From positions 62,001-126,000 of the forward strand of contig NZ_BAGF01000045.1 in assembly GCF_000308755.1 (NCBI RefSeq): a stretch of 64,000 nt of DNA, read 5' to 3'. The notes below the pieces were generated by a model. That model was not told the origin of the DNA, made no database searches, and was given only the letters and a program-made list of their open reading frames with translations. Source of the DNA: Nocardia pneumoniae NBRC 100136 (GTDB lineage Bacteria; Actinomycetota; Actinomycetes; Mycobacteriales; Mycobacteriaceae). Below are positions 9,449 to 18,187 of this stretch, one piece after another; the first letter of the stretch is position 1; the number at the start of each line of letters is the position of its first letter. A program made the position numbers and the translations under genes.

Positions 9449-9838
9449 ATGCCGGTTCCGATTCTCAAACAGGGTACGTATCTGATCGCGTCGGTGCAGT
9501 CCGCGCTGACCGACGCCGATACCGAACGCCTGCAGGACGACCTGATGAAACAGGTCAGCAAATATCGGGCACACGGCATCATCGTCGATGTCACCGCAAT
9601 CGACGTGATGGATTCGTTCGCCGCGAGATCGTTGCGTACCATCGCGCACATGACGCAGCTGCGCGGCGCCGAAACGGTGATCGTCGGCCTGCAACCAGAA
9701 GTCGCGTTCGCCATGGTGCAACTCGGTCTCACCTTCGAGGACATGCACACCGCTCTCGATCTGGAAGAGGGACTCGCCTGGTTGGACCGCAAAACCCCAG
9801 CCCGTCGCCAGCGAGACGGTCGTGACAGTGGCCGCTGA
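9449..9838 (+). CDS. rsbS: Stressosome core protein RsbS (STAS domain)
   Basis: The 129-residue single STAS domain starts PVPILKQGTYLIASVQSAL. The phosphorylatable serine is in VMDSFAARSLRTI. RsbS forms the icosahedral stressosome core with RsbR and binds RsbT until phosphorylated. The last 15 residues (RQRDGRDSGR) are basic and non-globular because the frame continues over the start of rsbT, which overlaps by 17 bases. This overlap suggests coupled translation in fixed ratio. Confidence 0.92.
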   Translation: MPVPILKQGTYLIASVQSALTDADTERLQDDLMKQVSKYRAHGIIVDVTAIDVMDSFAARSLRTIAHMTQLRGAETVIVGLQPEVAFAMVQLGLTFEDMHTALDLEEGLAWLDRKTPARRQRDGRDSGR

Positions 9839-10241
9839 GAACGTGGTGATCGCGGTCAGGGTGTCCGGGGACATCGTGACCGCACGTCAGGCCGGACGCG
9901 AACTGGCAGCAAAGCTCGGATTCACCCTCACCGATCGAACCATGATCTCCACGGCGATCTCCGAAATCGCTCGCAACATCACCAGTTACGCGGGCAGCGG
10001 CGAGATCCGTTTGCTGGTCGATGACCGAGAAGGCCGCCAAGCGCTGGTGGTGCAAGCCGAGGATCAAGGGCCCGGGATCATCGACATCGCTCGCGCGCTG
10101 GAGGACGGCTACTCCACCGGGCGCGGTCTCGGGCTCGGCCTGCCCGGCGCCCGGCGGTTGATGGACCGGCTCACCGTCGACTCGGCGCCCGGACGCGGCA
10201 CCCTGGTGGAGATGTGGAAGTGGGTGCCCAACGGTGCATGA
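9822..10241 (+). CDS. rsbT: Serine/threonine kinase and switch protein RsbT
   Basis: This 139-residue GHKL ATPase fold has the N-box EIARNI, G1 box DQGPGI and G2 box GRGLGLGLPG. RsbT phosphorylates RsbR and RsbS, leaves the stressosome and activates an RsbU-type phosphatase. The GTG at 9822 lies within the end of rsbS; a second GTG at 9828 is possible. The stop overlaps the rsbX start. The presumed partner phosphatase is the last gene of the operon. Confidence 0.92.
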   Translation: MTVAAENVVIAVRVSGDIVTARQAGRELAAKLGFTLTDRTMISTAISEIARNITSYAGSGEIRLLVDDREGRQALVVQAEDQGPGIIDIARALEDGYSTGRGLGLGLPGARRLMDRLTVDSAPGRGTLVEMWKWVPNGA

Positions 10242-10908
10242 GGATGGGCTCATCGGCCGGATCGAGTGGGCGGTGGCCGGTCGCGCACTGCCGGGCCAAC
10301 AGGTCTCCGGTGACCGCGGCGTGGTCCTCGACACCGGCGGCGGCACAGTTCTTTTCGCCGTCATGGACGGGCTCGGGCACGGCGCCGCCGCCGCGGACGC
10401 GGCCGACCGCGCCGTGCGGGTACTCGCGGAGAACCGCGCCGAACCGCTCGACGTGCTGATGGTGCTGTGTCACCGCGCGATGGCCGACACCCGCGGAGCG
10501 GCGATCTCGCTGGCCCTGTTCGACGAGCGCGACACGGTGCGCTGGCTCGGCGTCGGCAATGTCGAATCCCAAGTGCTGACCGCGGGTCCCGCCGGTCTGA
10601 CCGTGCACGCCACCGTGCTGCTCACCGCGGGCATCGTGGGCTACCGGCTACCGGCGAACCTCCAGCCGCAGTCCGTGGCCGTGCGCCCCGGCGACCTACT
10701 GCTGATGTGCACCGACGGCATCGTCTCCGAATCCGCGTCCAGGATCGACCTTTCCAAATCCACCGCCGACATCACCGCCGAAATCCTGGCCCAGCACGCC
10801 AAGGACACCGACGACGCACTCGTGCTGGCCGCCCGGCACCGCGGTGCGAGGGGAGCGCCGGGGCGCGCGGCAATGGCAGAGCCGCGCGGCAGCGAGGCGC
10901 GGGCATGA
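10234..10908 (+). CDS. rsbX: RsbX-like PP2C phosphatase (SpoIIE fold)
   Basis: The protein has 224 residues. The PP2C/SpoIIE domain has metal-binding aspartates in VMDGLGHG and LLMCTDGI. Length and position directly after rsbT fit RsbX, which dephosphorylates RsbS and RsbR and resets the stressosome. The start is GTG 10234, overlapping rsbT by eight bases, with no separate ribosome-binding site. The last 25 residues are Ala/Arg-rich and probably disordered, the frame being carried into the next gene's ATG. Confidence 0.85.
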   Translation: MHEDGLIGRIEWAVAGRALPGQQVSGDRGVVLDTGGGTVLFAVMDGLGHGAAAADAADRAVRVLAENRAEPLDVLMVLCHRAMADTRGAAISLALFDERDTVRWLGVGNVESQVLTAGPAGLTVHATVLLTAGIVGYRLPANLQPQSVAVRPGDLLLMCTDGIVSESASRIDLSKSTADITAEILAQHAKDTDDALVLAARHRGARGAPGRAAMAEPRGSEARA

Positions 10909-13190
10909 GCGCACTGCTGGCCGATTTCCTGGACGCCTACGCGGACGCGCTACGGCGGCACCTGCATTCGCCCAGCCAAGCGGGTCTCGCCGAAGGCTAC
11001 GAACTCGGCAGGCGCGCGCTGGTGGAGGGCATCAGCCTGCTCGATCTCACCGAGAATCACTTCCGGGTCGTCCAGGACGAACAGCAGCGGCACGACGCCG
11101 CGCCCGAAGGCGGCGAGTCCGAGAACCGGGTGCCCGAGCACGCGCTGGAATTCCTGTTGCAGACCCTTGTTCCGTTGGATATCGCCACCCGCGGCTATCT
11201 CGACGGCACCCGCCGATACGAGCAGCAGCGTTCGCGCGCCGACGATCTCGCCGGACGGGACGCCTTCCGCACCGCGCTGGTCGAATCGCTGCAGGACGGC
11301 TTCTTCGTCGCCGACGCGCAGGGCACCATCATCGAGGTCAACACCGCCTTCGGCGCGCTGACCGGCTACGGCGCCGCGGGTGTCCCCTATCCGCTGCCGC
11401 ATCCGTGGTCGAGCCCGGAGGGAACGCGCTATCCCGATCTGGGCACCGAGGCACAGCGTTTCGTCATCCCGATCCGGCATCGCGACGGGCGCAACGTGTG
11501 GCTCGCGGTCAGCACCAGCGCGCTGATCAGGCCGGAGGGCAACGAGCGGATCTTCGTCGGCACCATTCGCGATGTGACCGCCGAACACGACGCGCAGGCG
11601 CGCGATCAGGCGGCCTCCCGGCTGGCGACCGCGGTCGGTGCGGCGACCAGCGTGGTGGAGGTGCTCGCCGTCGGGCTCGACGAACTGCGCCGCACCGTGG
11701 GCGCGGAGACCGCGGTGGTGGCGGTGTGGCCGAGCCGCAACGCCGCGCCCGAAGTGTACGTTTCCGGCGCGGGCGCCGACGGTGCCTCGCACAACGGCGC
11801 CGCCTCCCTCGACGACCGGTCGCGCGCGCTGCTGGACCGGGCCAGGCGCAGGCCGCCGCGCAGCCTGCTGGCCATCCCCGAGGGCGCCGAGAGCTCCGAG
11901 GGCATCGTCGCTCCGCTCGGTGAGACCGGCGACGCCGCCATGTGGTTGCGGTTCGCCGCGCCCCGCGCGATCGGCGCCGCGGACTGGACGCTGTTCTCCC
12001 TATTGATCGGCCACCTCAGCCTCGCGGTTCAGCGGGCGCGCAACTTCGACCAGGCACGCGCCACCTCGCTGACCCTGCAACGGGCCATGCTGGGGCCGAT
12101 CGAGCTTCCACCGCGCTTCTCGGTGCATTATGAGCCAGCGCTGCCGCCGCTGGAGATCGGTGGCGACTGGTACGACGTGGTGCCGCTGCGGGACGGCACC
12201 ATTGGCGTGGTGGTCGGCGACTGCGTGGGTCGTGGCCTGTCCGCCGCGGTGGTGATGGGCCAGCTGCGGACCGCGGCGCGCGCGCTGCTGCTGCGCGGCG
12301 CCGGACCGGCGCAGTTGCTCGCCGAACTAGACACGGTCGCCTCGCGCATCCCGGGCGCCATGTGCACCACGGTGTGCGCCGCCGTGCTCGACCCGGTACG
12401 CGGGCTGGTCCGCTACAGCAGCGCCGGGCACATGCCACCGATCCTCGCCGATGTCGGCAGGACCGGCAGACTGCTCGAGGGTGGCCGATCGGTGCCGCTG
12501 GCGACGTTCGATCCGCCGCGCCGCCCGGAGGCCACCACGGCCGTGGCGCCCGGCTCCACGTTGGTGTTGTTCACCGACGGCCTGGTCGAACAGCGCGGCG
12601 TCGACATCGATGAGGGGTTCGCCAAGATCGCCGCGGTGCTGGCCGACACCTCGGGACGGCTGCCGCGCGAGGTCGCCGACGCGGTGCTGTCGCGGCTGCG
12701 GCCCGCGGCCGGATACGACGACGACGTGGCCATGGTGGTCTACCGCCAGCCGCCCGCGCCGCTGCGACTGGACGTGCCCGCGCACGCGGACGAGCTCGCG
12801 GTCCTGCGGCGCACGCTGAAAGGCTGGCTGGCCGCCGCGGCGGTGCCGCACGACTTGGCCGCCGATCTGGTCGCCGCGGCCAACGAGGCGTGCAGCAACA
12901 GCATCGAGCACGCCTACCGCAACGGGGACGCCGGGCGGGTCCTGCTGTCGGCCACCTGCGATATCGACACCGTCGTGATCGTGGTCACCGACACGGGCAA
13001 CTGGAAGCCACGCGCCTCCGATCCCGGCTATCGCGGTCGCGGCATCGACATGATGCGCGCGCTGACGGAGGAACTCGACATCGACAACTCGGGACCGGGC
13101 ACGACGGTCCGGATGTCGGTGACATTGCCCGCGATCACCTTCCCGGTGGCCAACCCGCTTCGGGGCACGAACCGGCGGATTCCCGGGTGA
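10905..13190 (+). CDS. RsbU-RsbW fusion: RsbU_N, PAS, GAF, PP2C and HATPase domains
   Basis: The protein has 761 residues. Domains in order are an RsbU N-terminal domain (1-110, ELGRRALVEGISLLDLTENH), which binds RsbT; a PAS domain (120-225); a GAF-like region (230-385); a PP2C/SpoIIE phosphatase (400-610, with GDWYDVV, VGDCVGRG, LFTDGLVE, YDDDVAMVV); and an HATPase_c anti-sigma kinase-like domain (625-750, ANEACSNSIEHAYR, DTGNW). It thus joins the RsbT-activated phosphatase to an RsbW-like sigma-factor binder. The start is the ATG of an ATGA overlap with rsbX. Neither a sigma factor nor an RsbV gene is adjacent. Confidence 0.88.
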   Translation: MSALLADFLDAYADALRRHLHSPSQAGLAEGYELGRRALVEGISLLDLTENHFRVVQDEQQRHDAAPEGGESENRVPEHALEFLLQTLVPLDIATRGYLDGTRRYEQQRSRADDLAGRDAFRTALVESLQDGFFVADAQGTIIEVNTAFGALTGYGAAGVPYPLPHPWSSPEGTRYPDLGTEAQRFVIPIRHRDGRNVWLAVSTSALIRPEGNERIFVGTIRDVTAEHDAQARDQAASRLATAVGAATSVVEVLAVGLDELRRTVGAETAVVAVWPSRNAAPEVYVSGAGADGASHNGAASLDDRSRALLDRARRRPPRSLLAIPEGAESSEGIVAPLGETGDAAMWLRFAAPRAIGAADWTLFSLLIGHLSLAVQRARNFDQARATSLTLQRAMLGPIELPPRFSVHYEPALPPLEIGGDWYDVVPLRDGTIGVVVGDCVGRGLSAAVVMGQLRTAARALLLRGAGPAQLLAELDTVASRIPGAMCTTVCAAVLDPVRGLVRYSSAGHMPPILADVGRTGRLLEGGRSVPLATFDPPRRPEATTAVAPGSTLVLFTDGLVEQRGVDIDEGFAKIAAVLADTSGRLPREVADAVLSRLRPAAGYDDDVAMVVYRQPPAPLRLDVPAHADELAVLRRTLKGWLAAAAVPHDLAADLVAAANEACSNSIEHAYRNGDAGRVLLSATCDIDTVVIVVTDTGNWKPRASDPGYRGRGIDMMRALTEELDIDNSGPGTTVRMSVTLPAITFPVANPLRGTNRRIPG

Positions 13191-13239
13191 TCGTGCGGCG
13201 ATAGGGTTTCCGCCAGCCTGCGGCACACGCGGTGCTCAC

Positions 13240-13683
13240 CTACCTTTCGTTTTCGATGAGGCGCAGGCCGGTGACGATGTCGGGTTCGATGGCGATCACC
13301 GCATCGGTGACCCCGTCGACCCATGGCCGCAGCAACTGCTCGTAGTGGGCGGCACGGGCGGGATCGGTGACCGGGTGCGCCAAGCCGACCACGACGACCG
13401 ACCATCCCAGATGCCGGACCGGGTCGATCTCGTCAGCCTCGTAGGCCACCACTACCGGGGAGTTTCCGCGCACCGCGGTGGTGAGCCCGGAAGAGAGCCG
13501 GGTCCGCACGATGATCGCGCCGCGGTCGTCGACCAGGTGATTGACCGGACGGATGGCCGGTAAGGCGTTGCGGGTGAAGACCACTCGGCCGATCGGCACC
13601 CCGGCCAGCAGTCGCATCGCTTCCGCGCGGTCGAGCGCGACGGTCGCACGGGCCGTGGGCCCCGCGGTGATTCGCTCGGTCAT
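13240..13683 (-). CDS. Pyridoxamine 5'-phosphate oxidase-family (flavin/F420-type) protein
   Basis: The 147-residue split-barrel protein carries the [28 protein letters not shown] segment typical of small PPOX-family proteins in actinomycetes, followed by [15 protein letters not shown] and a C-terminal LRLIENER. Relatives bind FMN, F420 or heme and act as reductases or sensors, and the true substrate is not deducible. It converges on the stress operon. No partner gene is adjacent. Confidence 0.75.
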   Translation of the reverse strand: MTERITAGPTARATVALDRAEAMRLLAGVPIGRVVFTRNALPAIRPVNHLVDDRGAIIVRTRLSSGLTTAVRGNSPVVVAYEADEIDPVRHLGWSVVVVGLAHPVTDPARAAHYEQLLRPWVDGVTDAVIAIEPDIVTGLRLIENER

Positions 13684-13898
13684 GAGTCGGCCCCCAGCAC
13701 GGCCGCCACCGACACGGCTTCAGCCGACTCCAATTCGGAAGTACTCACCCGGCACCGACTCGCTTTCCGTTCCGGCGATCACCACTACGACCCTGGCGAA
13801 TATCCCCGGATCGGCGCGTCCCCGAGTAGGGCCGAAAGTCCCCGTGCCGGATGACCAGCGCACCGCCGCATGCCCGATCCGGACATGACCCGGCACAT
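13684..13898. other. Intergenic region, no gene seen
   Basis: This 215-base stretch between the MFS gene and the PPOX-family gene, both on the minus strand, presumably holds the PPOX promoter. I see no convincing coding frame, hairpin or repeat. Confidence 0.4.
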
Positions 13899-15080
13899 TT
13901 ACCGGAAGAAGAGCGTCACGGTGACCGCCACGGCGATGGCCGCGGCCGCCAGGGCGGCGGTGACAGGCCAGCCGAACCAGCCGACGGCGGCGGCACCGAA
14001 GGCGGTGCCCACGCTGCCTCCGATGAAATAGACGACCATGTAGGCGCTGTTGAACCGAGCCGGGGCCGCCGGGTCGATGGCGAGAACCGTGCTCTGGTTG
14101 GCTACCTGGGCCGCGAACAGTCCGGCGTCGAAGAGGCCGAGGCAGATGAGGGTCATGACGGTATTCGACAGAACGACGCCAAGGGCCGCCGCCGCCGAGA
14201 CGGCGAGCACGAGCCCGAGCAGGACTACTCGCCGCGCGCCGACGCGATCGGTCCACGCCCCGGAAACGCGCGTGGCGGCGACGCCGAGGAGTCCGGCGAG
14301 GGCGTACATCCCGATCCGTTCGGGCGAATACGAGAACGGCGGCTGGGACAGCGCGACCGCGATTCCGGCCCAGATCGTGCAGAAGGCGAAGAACCAAAGG
14401 GCGCCGCGACCGGCCGCCACCCGGAGTATCGGAAATCGGGCGTATAGGCCTGGGATTCCTCGCAAGGTCGCCAGATAACTCCCGGTGGCACTCCCCTCCG
14501 CGGCGGGCAGCGCGAAGTAGGCGGTGACCGCGATAGCCGCGCACGCCACTGCGAACACCGAAAGCATTCCGCGCCAGCCGATCAGATCCGTCAGCCACCC
14601 GCCGACAATCCGCCCCCCGAGAACCCCGGCGGAGATACCCGCGGTCACGACTCCCAGTACCGTGGCCTGCCGCCGCGGTTCCGCGAAACGCCCGGCGACC
14701 GAGCTCAATTGCGCACCGACCGAGGAGCCCGCCCCGATCAGGCCGACGACCAGGCCGAGCAGCCAGGGCGAGCCCACCACCGCACCCGCCGCCAAAGTGA
14801 GGGCCAGCGCACCGAACTGGGCCGATACCACGATCCGCGGCGCGAACCGGTCCACCAGCGGTGCCAGTAGCGCCAGCCCCGTCAGATAGCCGATCGGCCC
14901 GCACGCCAGAGCCGTGCCGATCACCGCGAGCGAGGCGTGCAGTGAACCTGCCACCTCCGCGATGGCCGGTTGCAGCGGATAGGTGCTGGCGGTGCCGAGC
15001 GCGGCCGCGAGCGCCATGAACCACACAATCGGTGTCCGCAGCACCGCGACGCGAGTGCCTGGAATCAGATCGGTTTCCAT
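13899..15080 (-). CDS. MFS transporter (sugar-efflux/Bcr-like, YnfM-type)
   Basis: The ATG at 15080 gives 393 residues. There are about 12 hydrophobic segments, with an N-half GPIGYLTGLALLAPLVDRFAPR loop (the A-like motif between TM2 and TM3) and GRIVGGWLTDLIGWR in the fifth-helix region. It resembles proton-driven drug or metabolite exporters such as the second MFS gene at 20576. A P450 lies upstream on the same strand about 100 bases away, so the two may be co-transcribed. The exported compound is unknown. Confidence 0.82.
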   Translation of the reverse strand: METDLIPGTRVAVLRTPIVWFMALAAALGTASTYPLQPAIAEVAGSLHASLAVIGTALACGPIGYLTGLALLAPLVDRFAPRIVVSAQFGALALTLAAGAVVGSPWLLGLVVGLIGAGSSVGAQLSSVAGRFAEPRRQATVLGVVTAGISAGVLGGRIVGGWLTDLIGWRGMLSVFAVACAAIAVTAYFALPAAEGSATGSYLATLRGIPGLYARFPILRVAAGRGALWFFAFCTIWAGIAVALSQPPFSYSPERIGMYALAGLLGVAATRVSGAWTDRVGARRVVLLGLVLAVSAAAALGVVLSNTVMTLICLGLFDAGLFAAQVANQSTVLAIDPAAPARFNSAYMVVYFIGGSVGTAFGAAAVGWFGWPVTAALAAAAIAVAVTVTLFFR

Positions 15081-15178
15081 GGCACCGACGGTAGGAACGC
15101 CGAGACCAGGATTCTGGCGGAAAACAGACGCCACCGTCGCCCGGAGCCGGAGCTGATCCAAGCCGCCGGTGTCGACCG

Positions 15179-16462
15179 TCAGAGGGTCAACGGAGCGGTA
15201 GGCGGGAAGGTGACCGGCAATTCGGCCAGCGCCCGGTGGAAGGGGCCCGGCCGCCAGTTCGGCGCCTGGTTCGGCAGGTTCAGTTCGATCTCCGGCAGTG
15301 CGTCGAGGAGTTGGTCGATGGCGTCTTGCGCGATCAGGTAGGCCAGCGGTCGCGCGGGGCAGGCGTGCGGGCCGAGGCCCCAGGCCAGGTGGGAGCGGTT
15401 GCCGGTCAGGTCGTCGGCGCGGATCGCGGGGTCGTTGTTGCAGGCGGCCATGCTGATGACGACGGGCTGGTGCGCGGGCAGCCAGACATCGTCGATGAGG
15501 ATCGGATGGCGCGGGTAGGTGATCAGCAGGTTCGCCAGTGGCGGGTCGTTGAACAAGACCTCGTCGAGGGCATCGCGGGACGACAGGTTGCCGCCGAGGA
15601 TGCTGTCGCCGAAACGCTCGTCGGTGAGCATCAGCAGCAGGGTGTTGGCGATCAGGTTCAGCTCGAATTCGATCCCGCTGCCGTAGACCTGCAACGCATG
15701 TTGGGACGCCTCCACGTCATCCAGCCGGGCGGGATGGTGCAGCAGTACCGAGGTGATGTCGCGTTGGGGTTCGGCGCGTTTGAGCGCCACCAATCTCATC
15801 ACCGCCTCCCCGACCATCCGGTTGCCCTTCTCGGCGTCGATACCTTCGAGCAGGGCAGCCGTACCGGCGGCGACCTGCTCGCCGATCTCCGGGGGACAGC
15901 CGAGCAGATAGTTCACGACTTGGAATACCAGAGGGAACACGTACTGGCGGATCAGGTCCGCGGCGCCGTCCTGGCAGAAGGAGTTGATCAGCGGAATGGC
16001 AAGTCCCTCTACCACGGAGTGGAGGGCGTACAGATCGACCTCATCGATGCTCGCGGTGATCGCCCCTCGGTAGCGGGCGAAGTCGGCTCCGGCGCTGCGG
16101 CTGGCCATCGGCCGCCACTCCATGAGCGGGAGAATGGGGCAGTCAGCGGGAATGTTCTTCTGCCAGGCGCGCGGGTCGGCGGGAAAGTGCTCGGGATCAT
16201 TGAGGATCCGCACCGCGGTGCTGTAGCCGACCACCAGGGTGGCGGGTACGCCGGGTGACAACTCCACCGGCGCCAAAGATCCATACCGCCTGCGCATTTC
16301 CCGGTAGGCGCGGTGTGGATCTGCCGCGAACTCCGGCGAGTACAGGGGCACCCGCGGGACGTCGGAATCGATCGGCGAGCCGTGGACGACCGGGCACGAC
16401 TGGGCTGAAACCTGAGACCGCGGCGTACTCAAGAAGCGAACTCCCAACTGCTGGTAATGCAC
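15179..16462 (-). CDS. Atypical cytochrome P450 (CYP157-like) lacking ExxR
   Basis: The protein has 427 residues. The heme-binding loop is WGLGPHACPARPLA, keeping Gly, His and Cys but with Trp for the usual Phe and Pro after Cys. The K-helix position reads DEVLFNDPP, so the ExxR pair is missing, as reported for CYP157 proteins of Streptomyces conservons (EQSLW-type motif). The I-helix region is also unusual (SGIEFELNLIANTLLLMLTD). Monooxygenase activity is therefore uncertain. No conservon partners (histidine kinase, roadblock, DUF742, GTPase) are in the window. The start ATG at 16462 is tentative. Confidence 0.8.
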   Translation of the reverse strand: MHYQQLGVRFLSTPRSQVSAQSCPVVHGSPIDSDVPRVPLYSPEFAADPHRAYREMRRRYGSLAPVELSPGVPATLVVGYSTAVRILNDPEHFPADPRAWQKNIPADCPILPLMEWRPMASRSAGADFARYRGAITASIDEVDLYALHSVVEGLAIPLINSFCQDGAADLIRQYVFPLVFQVVNYLLGCPPEIGEQVAAGTAALLEGIDAEKGNRMVGEAVMRLVALKRAEPQRDITSVLLHHPARLDDVEASQHALQVYGSGIEFELNLIANTLLLMLTDERFGDSILGGNLSSRDALDEVLFNDPPLANLLITYPRHPILIDDVWLPAHQPVVISMAACNNDPAIRADDLTGNRSHLAWGLGPHACPARPLAYLIAQDAIDQLLDALPEIELNLPNQAPNWRPGPFHRALAELPVTFPPTAPLTL

Positions 16463-16835
16463 TGCACGATTGCTGAACTACCGGCTCCCTGCCCTGAGGA
16501 GGACCCGGCCACCGGGTCCGAGCCGGAACCGGTCGATGGTATAGCGCACGAAACAACATCGACAGGGCAATGCGCGGCCGGACTCCCGCCCGGCCGCGAC
16601 ACCGCGATGGGCAGCAAAAGCGATCGGTGTCAGACGCCGAGAGCGTCCAGCGAATCATGATCGTCGATCGCCGTGGTGATTCGCCTCAACAGCGTCAGGC
16701 AGGTCTCCACCGGCTGCATCTCGGGTTGATACGCCGCTCTGCCGATCGTGAACGCCCAAGCCGCCGAGTCTGTCACAGGCAGCCATCCGCGGGTAGGGTG
16801 CTGGATCGAACGGCGGCACGGATTGGAGCGGACTG
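16463..16835. other. Intergenic region between P450 and MBL hydrolase genes
   Basis: The two flanking genes diverge, so their promoters should lie here. It contains only one weak small frame, described separately. No clear repeat or hairpin was seen. Confidence 0.4.
16630..16776 (-). CDS. Possible 48-residue hypothetical protein
   Basis: The frame from GTG 16776 encodes TDSAAWAFTIGRAAYQPEMQ and continues as PVETCLTLLRRITTAIDDHD, which looks like ordinary protein sequence with an amphipathic helix. The frame is also open upstream over the divergent MBL gene, so it could be a remnant of something longer. There is no clear ribosome-binding site and I recognise no family. Confidence 0.3.
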   Translation of the reverse strand: MTDSAAWAFTIGRAAYQPEMQPVETCLTLLRRITTAIDDHDSLDALGV

Positions 16836-17660
16836 GTGCATGTCCATCACTTGGACGCCGGGGGAACCCGCCCCTTTGGAGGCCGTTTGTTCGACGGCCG
16901 ACCAGGGGTCCTGCGCCAGGCGGACGGAGCGTGTCATTGCCTGTTGATCGAACATTCGGCCGGGTTGGTCCTGGTCGACACCGGTTACGGCGAGCAGGCA
17001 ATGGTGCGGCCGGATGCCTGGGTGGGTCGGAAACTCATCCGGCAATCGAACCCTGTTCTCGACCGCCCGATCGTGCGACAGGTAGAGGAGCTGGGGTTTT
17101 CTCGTGATGACGTCCGGGACATCATCGTGACGCACTTGGACCTCGATCACGCGGGCGGCCTCGCCGACTTCCCGCACGCGACCGTGCACGTTCACCAGGC
17201 CGAACTGGACGCTGTCGGAGGGCCGTTCGGCCGCCGGGAAAGGTTCCGGTATCGGCCGGTGCAATTCGAGCACGGACCGAAGTGGTCGGCCTACAGGGAG
17301 TCCGGCAGCCGTGGCGAGGGCTGGTTCGGGTTTCAGGCGGTGCGCGAGTTGCCAGGTCTGCCACCGGAAATACTGATTGTTCCGCTGGCGGGACACACAC
17401 GCGGCCATGTCGGAGTCGCCGTGGACACCGGGACCGGCTGGCTGTTGCACGCAGGAGACGCGTACACCTACCACGGCCAGATGGCTGCGAAGTCCTCAAT
17501 GCCCATGGGGACGCGGATCTTTCAGTGGTACGTGGACACTGGACGCCGGTCCCGGATCGAAAATCAGCGGCGGTTGCGGCAATTGGCTCGCGATCATCGT
17601 GACGCGGTGACGGTGTTCTCCGCGCACAGCCCCACGGAGTTCGAGCGACTGCGCCATTGA
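16836..17660 (+). CDS. MBL-fold metallo-hydrolase
   Basis: This 274-residue metallo-beta-lactamase-fold protein has the signature THLDLDHAGG (zinc ligands), then AGHTRGHVGVAV and LHAGDAY. Such enzymes hydrolyse lactones, thioesters or phosphoesters; the N-acyl-homoserine lactonase branch is close in layout but not assured. The start is GTG 16836. It is a single-gene unit converging on the MerR gene. Substrate is unknown. Confidence 0.85.
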   Translation: MHVHHLDAGGTRPFGGRLFDGRPGVLRQADGACHCLLIEHSAGLVLVDTGYGEQAMVRPDAWVGRKLIRQSNPVLDRPIVRQVEELGFSRDDVRDIIVTHLDLDHAGGLADFPHATVHVHQAELDAVGGPFGRRERFRYRPVQFEHGPKWSAYRESGSRGEGWFGFQAVRELPGLPPEILIVPLAGHTRGHVGVAVDTGTGWLLHAGDAYTYHGQMAAKSSMPMGTRIFQWYVDTGRRSRIENQRRLRQLARDHRDAVTVFSAHSPTEFERLRH

Positions 17661-17759
17661 AATCCACTGTCTCGCGTCGTCGCCGAACCATTGCGTCAAT
17701 GCCTGGGTGGCAGGGATCCATGGCGACCTGGCGTCGGCAATCCGCTGTAGGCGAGGTGG

Positions 17760-18122
17760 TTATTCGCGGGTGCGTACGGCGTGGAGGTATTCGGCGATGG
17801 CCGCGCGGTTGCGCGTGAGGCAGTCGATGCGGCGGGACATGCGGGTGAGTTCCGCTTCCAGCAGTGCGAGCATCTCCGGGGTGGCGTCGTCGAGCACGAT
17901 CGAGCAGGGCTTGTCGAGGCAGGGCAGGATCCGTTTGATGATGCGAGTCGGCAGTCCGGCATCGAGCAGTCCCCGGATCTGCCGAACCCGGTCTACCAGG
18001 CGCTCGTCGTAGCTGCGGTAGCCGTTCGGGCAGCGCTGCGCGGCGATCAAGCCCTGCTCTTCGTAGTAGCGCAGCAGCCGGCGCGAAGTGCCGGTCCGCT
18101 CGGACAACTCTCCGATGCGCAT
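17760..18122 (-). CDS. MerR-family transcriptional regulator
   Basis: This 120-residue protein starts at the ATG 18122 (RIGELSERTGTSRRLLRYYE, the canonical MerR beginning). A winged helix-turn-helix at 1-70 is followed by a coiled-coil helix. Residues ILPCLDKPCS hold two cysteines that could sense redox state or a metal, as in SoxR/CueR-like proteins, although the spacing is not a standard signature. It is divergent from an LLM oxidoreductase gene, and a 14-bp perfect dyad lies between them. Confidence 0.86.
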   Translation of the reverse strand: MRIGELSERTGTSRRLLRYYEEQGLIAAQRCPNGYRSYDERLVDRVRQIRGLLDAGLPTRIIKRILPCLDKPCSIVLDDATPEMLALLEAELTRMSRRIDCLTRNRAAIAEYLHAVRTRE

Positions 18123-18154
18123 GTGTTCCACCTCATAGTGACCCGAGTTGACCA

Positions 18155-18168
18155 TCACATACATGTGA
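18155..18168. promoter_or_regulatory. Candidate MerR operator dyad
   Basis: TCACATACATGTGA is a perfect inverted repeat (6-bp arms, 2-bp spacer) in the 65-base gap between merR and the LLM gene. A TTGACC hexamer sits just before it (18148-18153) as a possible -35 for the LLM gene. Confidence 0.4.
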
Positions 18169-18187
18169 AGGTTTCAGCATATGGTTC

